A DNA stretch of 64,000 bases from Rhodanobacteraceae bacterium (GTDB lineage: Bacteria; Pseudomonadota; Gammaproteobacteria; Xanthomonadales; SZUA-5), in assembly GCA_024234055.1 (NCBI GenBank), contig JACKOW010000016.1, positions 40,953-104,952 of the forward strand, in the 5' to 3' direction. The notes below the pieces were generated by a model that searched no databases, was not told where the DNA came from, and saw only the letters and a program-made list of their open reading frames with translations. Shown here piece after piece: positions 54,863 through 63,263 of the stretch (its first letter is position 1; each line of letters opens with the position of its first letter). A program made the position numbers and the translations under genes.

Positions 54863-55426
54863 ATGCGACAACTGCTGGCTATTTTCTTGCTCGCGACGTC
54901 TGCGTCCACTCAGGCGCAAGGCACCATCATCGTAGACGCGAACCAGGCGATGGTTGGGTATGCCGTTGATTCGCTAACCGGCTCCCTGACGGGGGTCGCC
55001 AGTTCGAAAGGATATACATTTGCCGTGGATATGCTGACGGGCGTGATCTCAAGTGACCGTTTCACAATTGCCGGAGGCATAACGTCGACACTTTCGTCCT
55101 TGTACTTCACAACTGCCGATTGCAGCGGACAGGCGTACTTCATAGGTCCGCCTGTGGCCGGCGGGTTTCTTCTGAGGCATGGCACAGGACAGGTCTATTA
55201 CGCTGAAAAGGGAGAAATGCCGCAAGTTAGGGCTATACCGGCCAGAAAGGTATCTCCGGGGGCTTCCTGCGAAGCTTGGGGAGGAACCGCTTCGAGTGTA
55301 AGGGCACTGCAAAATGATCCGGCCGTTACAGGCTTGGCAACGGGGGAGTTTGCGGCTCCGCTTGAGCTCTCATTTTTCCAAGTCTGGAATACACTCTTCA
55401 GGGATGGTTTCGAATCGCAGTCATGA
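54863..55426 (+). CDS. Small secreted protein with C-terminal DGFE motif
   Basis: 187 residues: a signal peptide (LLAIFLLATSASTQAQ), a beta-rich middle with two Cys (TTADCSGQAYF, PGASCEAWGG) and a C-terminus reading FRDGFESQS. Ends of the form (I/L)FxDGFE recur in many secreted proteins of Xanthomonadales-type genomes (recalled pattern), and may be a sorting or maturation signal. No enzymatic motif is seen. GAGGG lies nine bases before the ATG. It sits between the nuclease gene and an IS remnant. Confidence 0.7.
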   Translation: MRQLLAIFLLATSASTQAQGTIIVDANQAMVGYAVDSLTGSLTGVASSKGYTFAVDMLTGVISSDRFTIAGGITSTLSSLYFTTADCSGQAYFIGPPVAGGFLLRHGTGQVYYAEKGEMPQVRAIPARKVSPGASCEAWGGTASSVRALQNDPAVTGLATGEFAAPLELSFFQVWNTLFRDGFESQS

Positions 55427-55445
55427 TTGCAATGCCTCACATCTA

Positions 55446-55719
55446 GGGAAGCTCTGAGCAAGTTCCGCTTCTTGTGGTCTGATCGGGTCAAGGATGCCGG
55501 GTGTTCGGTCGTATGAGTCTGGTGAGTTTTGGTGTCGCTGAGTACCCGGGCAAGCGCAAGCGGACGCGCCGGGAGAAACTCTTGGTGGAGATCGAAGAGG
55601 CGGTTCCCTGGCTCACGCTGCAGTACTTGATTGATCCGCACTATCCGAAAGCTGGTGGCGGCCGCCGACCCTATCCGCTGGCTGCCACGCTGCGGATTTA
55701 CTTGATGCAGAACTGGTTC
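55446..55719 (+). mobile_element. IS5-family insertion sequence, left-end remnant
   Basis: Starts with an IS5-like terminal sequence (GGGAAGCTCTGAGCAAG) and continues into the transposase N-terminus, breaking off after codons for MQNWF. No right end or catalytic DDE part remains in the following kilobase. Confidence 0.75.
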
Positions 55720-55764
55720 ATCAAAGCAGTAGACCGCGCTGCCAGGAAATTGATCACGGTTTAG
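55501..55764 (+). pseudogene. Truncated IS5-family transposase
   Basis: 87 codons. Residues about 6-72 match the N-terminal DUF772 domain of IS5-family transposases (FGVAEYPGKRKRTRREKLL, YPKAGGGRRPYPLAATLRIY). The last 15 codons are unrelated sequence joined at the break point. Without the catalytic domain it cannot transpose. Confidence 0.8.
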
Positions 55765-55862
55765 TAATGGTCATTCTTGCGACATCACACTAAGAGCCCG
55801 CTCGCCGGGGCTCCCTTTGCTTCGCATTATTGCTGCATGCAGAAGAATTCTGAGACGACAAA

Positions 55863-55891
55863 ACCCAACCGACCTATGAAGTCGGTTGGGT
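55863..55891. other. 11-bp perfect hairpin next to the repeat array
   Basis: ACCCAACCGAC and its complement around a 7-nt loop (CTATGAA), 12 bp before the 55-bp array. No T-run follows, so a terminator role is doubtful. Confidence 0.5.
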
Positions 55892-55903
55892 ACTGCCTAT
55901 CCG

Positions 55904-56178
55904 CTTGAACACCGGGCCCTCGCGGGCCTGGGAATGCAATTCCAGCTACCGATACAACTTTCCATCTCGAGCCCTTTCGGGCCGAGGAATGCAACTCCAG
56001 CAACACCTCTACATCTCCACCTCGAACCCTTTTGGGTCGAGGAATGCAACCGCAGCAACGCGCTTACTTCTTAACCTCGAACTCTCGCGGGCCGAGGACA
56101 GCAAACACAGCAGACTCTTCATGTTTCCACCCCAGCCCTCGCGGGCCAGGGAGAGCGACCGTTGCTGCGAGGTTGAGA
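55904..56178. repeat. Five 55-bp tandem units, each with a conserved hairpin (CRISPR-like in look, not a CRISPR)
   Basis: Aligned motifs fall at 55931, 55986, 56041, 56096 and 56150, a strict 55/54-bp period. Each unit has a stem-loop of type CTCG-A-GCCC-loop-GGGC-CGAG followed by GGAATGCAAC (decaying in units 4-5) and a partly conserved CAGCAAC tail. Units 2 and 3 differ by a compensatory pair (GCCC/GGGC against ACCC/GGGT). No cas genes are near. Confidence 0.75.
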
Positions 56179-56283
56179 TTACGGCAATCATCCCGATGGA
56201 TGCAATATCGACGAATGAGGTACTTGGGATCGCAACCCGTGCTTAGAATTGACGCGATGCCCTGTAAGAGCCATTGACCGCAG

Positions 56284-56850
56284 TCACTTCACCTGGAGGC
56301 ATGTGCCCGGCTTTCCTGCAAGCGAGCAATTCCGTAGCTCTATCTGGTTCACGGTTCTTGCGACGAATGCCACTCGTTCACCGGCAGTGGTAGCCGACCA
56401 GGTCAGCCAATTGGGTGGCAGATTCTTGGCAAGCTCCGCCTGCGCCGTTCGTAGTCCGGCAATCTCTTCTCGGAGGTAGCCAATCCAGCCTCGCTCGGCA
56501 AGGGCAAAGACAGATAGATGAGTCGCCATCAGGATCAGCGCCGTGGCCGCAACTAAGGCAAGCTTATGGGCGGGACGCTCCCAGCGCGCTCCCTTGATGG
56601 CGTAGCGGGTGAGGTCCGTGATTCGCTCAGCAGCGCGGTCTACCAGTTGCGTCACTTCGTGCTCCGATCTCGCGCGCACATGACTGGTAGCGATGCGCGT
56701 GAACCGGTCAAGGTCCAGTCTTATCGCGGCGGCCAGAAGGATCCACACGAAATCATCGTCTGCCAGTCGCGCAGCAGCACCAAGGCGTAACAGCTCCAGT
56801 TGCTCGGCAACTGCGAGCCGCTTGAGTGCAACGTCTCTGAGACTATCCAT
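56284..56850 (-). CDS. StbC-like membrane protein of the plasmid-type stb operon
   Basis: 188 residues: a helical N-terminal half (MDSLRDVALKRLAVAEQLEL, HEVTQLVDRAAERITDLTRY), one strong hydrophobic helix at about 105-128 (LALVAATALILMATHLSVFA) and a periplasmic C-terminal part with two Cys. The start overlaps the ParA-like gene's end by 8 bp, so the two are coupled. Position third in a DNA-binding/ATPase/membrane-protein operon divergent from a MobF relaxase matches stbC of R388-type plasmids, whose role is unclear. Assigned by context; sequence identity to StbC cannot be checked here. Confidence 0.6.
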   Translation of the reverse strand: MDSLRDVALKRLAVAEQLELLRLGAAARLADDDFVWILLAAAIRLDLDRFTRIATSHVRARSEHEVTQLVDRAAERITDLTRYAIKGARWERPAHKLALVAATALILMATHLSVFALAERGWIGYLREEIAGLRTAQAELAKNLPPNWLTWSATTAGERVAFVARTVNQIELRNCSLAGKPGTCLQVK

Positions 56851-57535
56851 AGACGGCATCCGCCAGCGGCTGGCATTCACGCATCCATCTGCGCAGCAGT
56901 GCTCGGTCCACCAGTGGCACATCGCCCATGTCGCCATCAGCGATCCGACTCAAGGGCGCCTCGATTGACCGGATACGTGCCGTCACTCGATCGGCGAGCG
57001 CGGGTAGGACCGTCTCTGGGCCATCCCAGACGGCGCGACAGTCATCGTCCCAGCCCAGTCTGTGCGCCGGGCCGAAATAGGTGTTGAGTACCGCCAGTCT
57101 CACGTCGGCAACGCTCGCCAGTCCAGTCTCGGCACACTTTCTCGCGGCAGCTGCAGAGTCGTAGCTCGATCCGATGGCATAGGTGACCACCAGCTTGCGA
57201 CGGACCTGTTGGGCGACGCTGATGATCTCTTGGGCGTATGCGTCGACCACGGCGCTTGCGGCGGCTGGGAGGTTTACCAACACGACGTCGGCATCGCAGG
57301 CCTCGATCTCCGACATCAAATCGCTCAACGCATCAGCCGCGCTGTCGGCGGTCAGCAGTGGAATCGATACGCCCTGATATCCATATGCTCTATACCTTCT
57401 GGCGACGTCCGGCGCCGATTCATCGCATTCGACCAGCATGGGCCGAGATGGGGCAAGCTCCGTCAAGAGCGTCGCTACGGTGCTTTTGCCAACGCCACCT
57501 TTCTCGCCGTGGGACACGATCATCAATCGTTCCAT
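56843..57535 (-). CDS. StbB-like ParA/MinD-family ATPase
   Basis: 230 residues, cytoplasmic. A deviant Walker A (GEKGGVGKSTVATLL) near the N-terminus, an Asp in LVECDESAPDV and a Walker B-like strand (DADVVLVNLPAAAS) place it in the ParA/MinD superfamily. It lies between a small DNA-binding protein and a membrane protein, divergent from a relaxase, the gene order of stbABC in R388, where StbB is needed for conjugation and works against StbA in plasmid positioning (established knowledge). No ParB is adjacent, so classical partition is less likely. It overlaps both neighbours (13 and 8 bp). Confidence 0.78.
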   Translation of the reverse strand: MERLMIVSHGEKGGVGKSTVATLLTELAPSRPMLVECDESAPDVARRYRAYGYQGVSIPLLTADSAADALSDLMSEIEACDADVVLVNLPAAASAVVDAYAQEIISVAQQVRRKLVVTYAIGSSYDSAAAARKCAETGLASVADVRLAVLNTYFGPAHRLGWDDDCRAVWDGPETVLPALADRVTARIRSIEAPLSRIADGDMGDVPLVDRALLRRWMRECQPLADAVYG

Positions 57536-57849
57536 CTCTCAATTTTCCTTTTGCTGCTACTCGGCGCGGCCGGCGCCGGTACGGGAGGGGGGGCGTCGCG
57601 GGATGACCGAGCTTTCGCTGGGCTGGATCGAGCCTCGCTGACGGCGACTGCCTTCTTCGCGCGAGCGTACGCAGCCAGAAGCGTGGATCGCGGGATCCCG
57701 AGTACTTCGGCGATCTCGGGCCAGCGGGCGCCTCGTTTTCGACTCTCCTCTATCTCCGGGAGCATTTCCCGGACCCGCGCCGCGACGGATCGCGGTCGGT
57801 CCAGTGTCTTGAGGAACTCTTTCATTCGACTCTCGGCATCTTCGTGCAT
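57523..57849 (-). CDS. StbA-like small DNA-binding protein
   Basis: 108 residues. The N-terminal half is helical and basic, with a probable helix-turn-helix at about 35-65 (RGARWPEIAEVLGIPRSTLL). The C-terminal 40 residues are Pro/Ser/Ala-rich and likely disordered. First gene of the stb-like operon; in R388 StbA binds direct repeats beside oriT. Three GACGCAMA repeats lie in the adjacent intergenic region and are candidate sites here. GGAGGG precedes the ATG at 57849. HTH proteins of this type often repress their own operon. Confidence 0.7.
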   Translation of the reverse strand: MHEDAESRMKEFLKTLDRPRSVAARVREMLPEIEESRKRGARWPEIAEVLGIPRSTLLAAYARAKKAVAVSEARSSPAKARSSRDAPPPVPAPAAPSSSKRKIERWND

Positions 57850-58012
57850 TGCTTTGCCCTCCAGAAAATGATCTCATCAACGACGCAAATCGTACAAATA
57901 GCGGCGACTATAGTAACTAAAAGACGCACATGGAACATACAGGACGATGGTGGATTCGTATGGACGCAAAAAGTATTGATCACACCCCACGCACCCTTTG
58001 GGTTCTGTCCAA
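57850..58012. promoter_or_regulatory. Candidate oriT / operator region between stb-like genes and MobF relaxase
   Basis: 163-bp divergent gap, AT-rich, with direct repeats GACGCAAA (57882), GACGCACA (57923) and GACGCAAA (57963) spaced 41 and 40 bp, about four helical turns. The palindrome CTATAG at 57908-57913 recalls the CTATAG around the R388 nick site. The placement matches where oriT lies in R388-type elements. The exact nick site is not determined. Confidence 0.5.
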
Positions 58013-60586
58013 ATGTTGACAATTGGCAGCCACAACGGCGCTGGCGGAGCGGCGGAATACTTCGAGGACCATCTTCAAACTGGCGACTACTACACTGCGA
58101 GTCCCGGGCGCTGGTACGCGGGCGCGGCGGCGTCTGAACTGGGCCTCCACCCGCAAGTTGATGCTCAAGCGTTTCGCGCGGTTGCTGAAGGCCGGAGCCC
58201 GGACGGAACTGCATTGGTTCAACGCGCTGGACCGGAGCATCGTGCAGGGTGGGATCTCTGTTTCAGCTCGCCCAAGTCAGTCAGCGTGCTCTGGTCTCAA
58301 CTGGGCGCGAGTCAGCAAGCTGCCATCACCTGCGCTCATGAGCGGGCTGTCACCGCGGCACTGGGATTGCTGGAGCGAAACGCCCTTCGCGCCCGCGTCG
58401 GCAAAGGAGGCGCAGCGCAGGTGCCGGCAAGAATGCTGGCGGCGCTGTTCGCCCACGATTCGAGTCGGGCGCTGGATCCGCAATTACACACGCACGCGTT
58501 CGTCTGCAACTGCGGTCTCCGCGCTGACGGTCGCTGGGGTGCCCTTGAGAGCCGCAATCTATTCACGTGGCAAACCGCTGCTGGGACGGCTTATCGCGCT
58601 CAGCTCGCGCATGAGCTTCAGTTGCTTGGCTACGCCGTCGTTGCCGACGGTCGCGCCTTCCGAATTGATGGCGTGCCGGATGCGGCCTGCAAGGAATTCT
58701 CGCGCCGAAGGAACGATATCGAGCGCGCAGCATTGGAGTCTGGCGTTAGCTCCCCGGCCGAAATGGAGATGGTTACGCTGGCAACTCGGGCAAGGAAAGT
58801 GGAAGCGGACCCAGAGGAGTTGCGTCAGGGATGGCGGGAGCGAGGCGTGGCGGTCGGCTTCGGCTACCATGAGGCCGTCGGGCTGCGCGGATCGTCGCAC
58901 CCAAAGCTCAAGCCAATCGATCCCGACGAGATACTCAATGCCCTGACCGCCAACAATGCGGTGTTCAGAGTCCAAGATATGTGGCGCTTTGTCTCAGAAC
59001 AGATGCAGGTAGCTGGCGGAGGTATTGATAGAGTCCAGAAACTAGTGGCACGTCTGCTGGACAGCGATGAAGTCGTGTTGATCAATGGCGAGCGATATAC
59101 GACACGCTCGATGCTTGAGTTGGAACGGCAGGCGATCACGGCAGCGCAAGCGTTGGCCGGTCAAGTTGGCTTTCGTTGCTCGGCCGCCGCGTCCCAGCGA
59201 CCGCTGAGTGCGGAGCAGTCTCGCGCTTTGGAGCACGTCGTATCGGACGCCGGTATCGCAATCGTCGAAGGCCGCGCCGGTACCGGCAAGTCATACATGC
59301 TTGGGGCGGCGAGAGAGTGTTGGGAGAGTTCGGGCTTCGAAGTCATCGGCACCGCCTTGGCCGGCAAGGCCGCCCAAGGGCTGCAGGAAGGCAGCGGTAT
59401 CTCCTCGCAAACGCTGCACTCCCTGCTTTCAGAGGTGGAATCGGGTGCTCGAAAGCTCGGTCCCAAGACGGTAGTCGTGGTCGACGAAGCAGGCATGGTG
59501 GGGACTGCACAGATGCAGCGCTTGCTCACCGCTGCCGCTTCCGCATCTTCGAAAGTAGTGCTGGTCGGAGATTCGTGTCAGCTGCAATCCATCGATGCTG
59601 GTGGAGTCTTTCGTCGCCTTTCATCCGAGCTCGGTGCCGCGGAAATGTCTGATATCCGGCGCCAACGCAATGACGGTGACCGACGGGTTGTCGTCGACCT
59701 GATGCAGGGAAGGGCGGGCGACGCGCTCGAGACTCTGGCTCGCGATAGGCGCATTCACGTTTGCGATGGCCAACCCAGGACGATCGCACGGATGGTTCAG
59801 GATTGGGCCCGCATGTCCGATCCGAGCAGACCCGCTGAATGTCTGATGCTTGCTGCTACGCGCGCGGACGTGCGCGAGATCAACGCTGAAGCACGGCGCC
59901 TGCTCAAAGAGCGCGGCAAGCTTGGTATCGAAGCGCTTGCGGTCAGCGGCTGCAGTTTTTCGGTTGGCGATCGCGTGCTTTTTCTTCGCAACGATCGCCA
60001 TCTCGGAGTCAAGAACGGCACGCTGGGCACGGTCCGTGCGATTGACGCTGGATCGCTGGTGGTAGATATCGACGGCGCAGAATCGATCGTCGTCGATACC
60101 GGGAACTACCCTCATCTGACCCACGGCTACGCGGTCACTGCGCATAAAGCTCAGGGCGTGACAGCCGACAAGGTGCTGGTTTTCGTCAGTGATCGCATGG
60201 CTAGCCGCGAATGGGGATACGTTGCGGGCTCACGGCATCGCGACGAACTGCACATCTATTCCGACCGCAGCGTCTATGCCGGGATTGCCGAAGACCTGTC
60301 GCGCAGCCAGGTCAAGCGCATGGCGCTGGATGAACTCGGCAAATCGGATTCGCGCGGGACGCTTCGAACGACGCCCGGTGGGTTGAATTCTGACTTTGGT
60401 GGCTGGTCAGCGGATTCCGTCGGACTCGCGGTCGAAAGCACAGAAGTTGAAGAGCTCGACGTCCACGTCGATTCGGTCGAGGTACGGCCGGACCCGGAGC
60501 CCGATGTCTGTGAGGTTGGCGACGGGAACAGGATGGAGGATGAGGATCAGAGCAATGGACTCGAATTGCTCGATCCGTCGATGTAG
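58013..60586 (+). CDS. MobF-family conjugative relaxase/helicase (TrwC/TraI-like)
   Basis: 857 residues. The relaxase domain starts with the family's typical MLTIGSHNG; candidate catalytic tyrosines are Tyr16 and Tyr26/27 (EYFEDHLQTGDYY), and the three-His metal site is His148, His159 and His161 (LDPQLHTHAF). The SF1 helicase half has Walker A at about 419-427 (EGRAGTGKS), Walker B (VVVVDEAGMVG) and the UvrD-like HGYAVTAHKAQGVTADKVLV near the end. It nicks oriT and unwinds DNA for transfer. MobF proteins start at this Met, so the five in-frame codons upstream are dropped. Slightly shorter than TrwC (966 aa). No coupling-protein gene follows in the window. Confidence 0.93.
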   Translation: MLTIGSHNGAGGAAEYFEDHLQTGDYYTASPGRWYAGAAASELGLHPQVDAQAFRAVAEGRSPDGTALVQRAGPEHRAGWDLCFSSPKSVSVLWSQLGASQQAAITCAHERAVTAALGLLERNALRARVGKGGAAQVPARMLAALFAHDSSRALDPQLHTHAFVCNCGLRADGRWGALESRNLFTWQTAAGTAYRAQLAHELQLLGYAVVADGRAFRIDGVPDAACKEFSRRRNDIERAALESGVSSPAEMEMVTLATRARKVEADPEELRQGWRERGVAVGFGYHEAVGLRGSSHPKLKPIDPDEILNALTANNAVFRVQDMWRFVSEQMQVAGGGIDRVQKLVARLLDSDEVVLINGERYTTRSMLELERQAITAAQALAGQVGFRCSAAASQRPLSAEQSRALEHVVSDAGIAIVEGRAGTGKSYMLGAARECWESSGFEVIGTALAGKAAQGLQEGSGISSQTLHSLLSEVESGARKLGPKTVVVVDEAGMVGTAQMQRLLTAAASASSKVVLVGDSCQLQSIDAGGVFRRLSSELGAAEMSDIRRQRNDGDRRVVVDLMQGRAGDALETLARDRRIHVCDGQPRTIARMVQDWARMSDPSRPAECLMLAATRADVREINAEARRLLKERGKLGIEALAVSGCSFSVGDRVLFLRNDRHLGVKNGTLGTVRAIDAGSLVVDIDGAESIVVDTGNYPHLTHGYAVTAHKAQGVTADKVLVFVSDRMASREWGYVAGSRHRDELHIYSDRSVYAGIAEDLSRSQVKRMALDELGKSDSRGTLRTTPGGLNSDFGGWSADSVGLAVESTEVEELDVHVDSVEVRPDPEPDVCEVGDGNRMEDEDQSNGLELLDPSM

Positions 60587-60617
60587 AGCCTGGAAATGTA
60601 TCCATGAGGAGGAACCC

Positions 60618-61163
60618 ATGTACTGCAACGAAATGGACTGGATATCCGCGGCGCCCGATCGCGACTGGTTCGATTTGGGAGATGAGGAGGCTTTCCGCAA
60701 GCATGTCGTGGCGATCGAGAGATCAATCGATAGATTGAGAGGGAGCACGCATGGATGGTTCTTGAATTCGCCCGAGGGCCGACAATGTCTGGTTCAGTTC
60801 TTCAATCGTGCGGGATATGACGCCGACGCCTTGGCGGTCCTGGACGAAGTGCTGAATGTTGTCTGCTCGACTTCAGTGACGCCCGGCTTCGACACGGCGA
60901 CCATCGTTGCGTCGATCATGTCAGTGCTGACTCACCCCTATTGCGCAGAAATCCCCATCGAGAGATTCGTGGAGATCGCCGAAGATATCAGTCCGATGTT
61001 CCTCGAACATCCCGAAGCCAAGGCGGCAGCTCGGGTGGCGCAGATGCTTTTTGTTGCCCATGAGATCTCCCGGCGGTACTCGGCGGATGCCTTTGGAGGC
61101 GGGGCCTCCTGCCGGGCAAAACCGGTCGATGAGGAGGATGCGATGACGCCTGGCGCCCGATGA
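60618..61163 (+). CDS. Hypothetical protein downstream of the relaxase
   Basis: 181 residues, soluble, largely helical (EEAFRKHVVAIERSIDRL, GRQCLVQFFNRAGYDADAL, AKAAARVAQMLFVAHEISRR), with no recognised domain or signal peptide. A strong GAGGAGGAA sits six bases before the ATG and the gene starts 31 bp after the relaxase stop, so it is probably co-transcribed and may be an accessory of mobilization. Position is the only hint of role. Confidence 0.65.
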   Translation: MYCNEMDWISAAPDRDWFDLGDEEAFRKHVVAIERSIDRLRGSTHGWFLNSPEGRQCLVQFFNRAGYDADALAVLDEVLNVVCSTSVTPGFDTATIVASIMSVLTHPYCAEIPIERFVEIAEDISPMFLEHPEAKAAARVAQMLFVAHEISRRYSADAFGGGASCRAKPVDEEDAMTPGAR

Positions 61164-61213
61164 CGGCATCCATCGCCTGACGGCGATCTCTCTCGCGACG
61201 GATTTGCCAGTCA

Positions 61214-61834
61214 CTACTCCACGACCATCCTCAAGTACTTGTAGACCGTAGCCCGCCCCACGCCAAAACGCTGGCCGACGGCGACGGGGTCAGCGCCGGG
61301 TTCGGCCATTGCGGACTGAAGTTGCTTGATCTGCTCGGCCTTGAGCTTGTGTCGCCTGCCGCCGATGCGGCCTTCGGCTCGTGCGGCAGCTACGCCGATC
61401 TGGGTCTGTTCACTTCGATGGGCGCTTTCGAAGTCGATCAGTCTCTGGATGATCGCGGCAAGTGCGCCGGGCGGTATGTCTGGCGCTGGCCACCAGTCGC
61501 CAATCTGTAGATGTGCGCCCTGCTGGTCCAGGCCCGTCAGTACGTCCGTCAGATCGGCCAATGTGCATGCGAGGCGCTCGATTCGGGTTACCCGCAACTC
61601 GTCGCCCGGTTTCAGCCCTTCAATGCACCTCATCAGCGTGTCCGATATCCGGCCGCTCGCCAGCGTTTCGTAATCGGTGTGAATCGAATCGCATCCCTGC
61701 AGATGGAACAGCTGCTCCTTCATCTCCGGGTCGTCGCGGGTGGCGCGGGCGTAGCCGATTCGCACGATGGTAGGTATGCCAGGAAAGGTGCCTTTAGTGT
61801 ACTTGATCGCAAATTGATCGAACGCAGCCCGCAT
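61214..61834 (-). CDS. Serine-recombinase (resolvase)-like protein lacking the catalytic serine
   Basis: 206 residues with the resolvase fold: VRIGYARATRDD at about 24-35, GDELRVTRIERLACTLADL, and a C-terminal Hin-type HTH (DPVAVGQRFGVGRATVYKYL). In active enzymes the first motif reads YARVS with the nucleophile Ser; here it is YARAT (Thr32). The RLGR arginine pair appears as RLAC, so a second catalytic Arg is missing as well. The fold and HTH are intact, suggesting DNA binding without recombination. It is divergent from the AAA+ gene, with repeats over the shared promoter. The start is the first Met; a GTG before RIGYAR is an alternative. Confidence 0.75.
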   Translation of the reverse strand: MRAAFDQFAIKYTKGTFPGIPTIVRIGYARATRDDPEMKEQLFHLQGCDSIHTDYETLASGRISDTLMRCIEGLKPGDELRVTRIERLACTLADLTDVLTGLDQQGAHLQIGDWWPAPDIPPGALAAIIQRLIDFESAHRSEQTQIGVAAARAEGRIGGRRHKLKAEQIKQLQSAMAEPGADPVAVGQRFGVGRATVYKYLRMVVE

Positions 61835-61858
61835 GGTACGGCAATGGTACGTTATAAT
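61834..61858 (+). promoter_or_regulatory. Promoter and direct-repeat operator of the AAA+ ATPase gene
   Basis: TGGTACG occurs at 61834-61840 and 61845-61851, 11 bp apart (one helical turn), ending at a perfect -10 box TATAAT (61853-61858). The opposite strand reads TATTATAAC, a possible divergent -10. A protein bound at the repeats would block both genes. Confidence 0.55.
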
Positions 61859-61886
61859 AGATGATTCCGGGGAACAGGGCGCCCTC

Positions 61887-63245
61887 ATGTCATCGTCACG
61901 CTGGAAGAAGGAATTGCAGGCCTTCCCGGAACTCCGTCTCAACGACCTGGCGAGTGAGCCGCTTCGGCTGGTCCTTGCGGCGCTGGCAGAGCGCGACGGC
62001 ATGCCGGTGGCGGATTGGCTCAGGCTGAGACTGCGGTCGATGGCGGCGTTGGCCATGCCCAATGCTGTCCGCGAGTGCCTGTTTGCCGGGAATGGACGGC
62101 GGGGCGTTGGTCCGGCTGAGCCCCTGGACTACGTTGCGTTGTCGATGCCGCAGGAAGAGAGCGATGTTCCAGACGACGGCTGCCTGTGGTGGGCCGCCGA
62201 CATGCTGGAACCTGATATCAAGGAAGCGGTTGCCCGATTGCAGCTGCAGAACTTGCAGTCGGTGAAGCCGGGCAAGGGACAGCACGAGCTCTGGAAAACC
62301 CCGGTCATTGATCGCGGAACGACCTTTGCCCGGGACGATCACCGCAAAGTCTGGCACCAGCAGTTGGTCGAGCAGGGCCCGATGCGACAGCGTGTGCGCG
62401 TCACAACGACCATGCAGCGCCGGGTCGAGCGTCTGCTGGTCGATGCCCCGAACTTCAGGGAAGCCACGCTGTTCGTGCTGGGTCAGCTGGCGCTGGCGCG
62501 ACGGGGTGGGCGAGAGCTTCGAATTCCGCCGCTGCTGCTGGCTGGCCCGCCGGCAGCCGGGAAGACCTGGTGGGCGGAGAAGTTGGCGAAGTCCCTGGGC
62601 CTGCACTGCGAGTGCATCACCTTGCCGTCAGTGAGTGCCAGCTTCGAGATTTCGGGCGGCACATCGCAATGGTATTCCGGCGCGCCGGGGCAGGTCATCA
62701 AGGCCTTCCTGCGAACCCCCAACGCCTCGCCGCTGTTCGTGCTCGATGAGCTGGACAAGGCGGTCACGGACGGCCGCTATCCCGTAGCGCCGACCCTGCT
62801 CGGACTGATTGATCGCTCAGCGGCCGTGCGCTGGCGGGACGAGTTCTACGATCAGGAGTTCGACGTATCGCGGTCCTTGTTCATCGCCACGGCCAACCGC
62901 CCCGAACGCATCGATTCCGCGCTGCGCTCCCGCTTCAGGCGAATCGATGTACTCGCCCCGAAACGTTCGGAGCGGGCATCAATCGTCGCATCGGTCTGGC
63001 AGGAACACCGCTCCTTGAATGCCGAGATGCGCCTGCCCAGAGCCTTGGACGACGAGCTTGTCGAGATCCTGCTCGATCAGTTCGAAGACGCCCGACAGCT
63101 GATGCGACTGTTCGATGACGGACTCGGCCGCGCTGCAAGAAGGCGAGGGCCATTGCGACTGTTGCCCTCTGATGTCGGTGGGCGGGTGGCGTGGCTGGCA
63201 GCCTCAACAGCCGCCGATACGAGTACCAGCCCCAAACCCAACTGA
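61887..63245 (+). CDS. AAA+ ATPase with Lon-like ATPase core
   Basis: 452 residues. The N-terminal 190 residues are unassigned and helical (WKKELQAFPELRLNDLASEP). The AAA+ core has Walker A at about 220-227 (GPPAAGKT), Walker B (LFVLDELDKA), sensor 1 (LFIATANRPERID) and an arginine-finger region (LRSRFRRIDV). The spacing and DELDK motif recall the Lon ATPase domain, but no protease domain follows. AAA+ proteins of this type remodel protein partners, which are unknown here. Its promoter is overlapped by repeats near the recombinase-like gene. The zinc-ribbon membrane protein starts 18 bp after its stop, so the two form an operon. Confidence 0.82.
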   Translation: MSSSRWKKELQAFPELRLNDLASEPLRLVLAALAERDGMPVADWLRLRLRSMAALAMPNAVRECLFAGNGRRGVGPAEPLDYVALSMPQEESDVPDDGCLWWAADMLEPDIKEAVARLQLQNLQSVKPGKGQHELWKTPVIDRGTTFARDDHRKVWHQQLVEQGPMRQRVRVTTTMQRRVERLLVDAPNFREATLFVLGQLALARRGGRELRIPPLLLAGPPAAGKTWWAEKLAKSLGLHCECITLPSVSASFEISGGTSQWYSGAPGQVIKAFLRTPNASPLFVLDELDKAVTDGRYPVAPTLLGLIDRSAAVRWRDEFYDQEFDVSRSLFIATANRPERIDSALRSRFRRIDVLAPKRSERASIVASVWQEHRSLNAEMRLPRALDDELVEILLDQFEDARQLMRLFDDGLGRAARRRGPLRLLPSDVGGRVAWLAASTAADTSTSPKPN

Positions 63246-63263
63246 ATTGCCCGGAGAACCGTC

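Noticed and set aside
55904..56178. CRISPR array
   Set aside because: The 55-bp period leaves a short interspace that is partly conserved between units, repeats are too variable, and no cas gene is near. Kept as a hairpin array.
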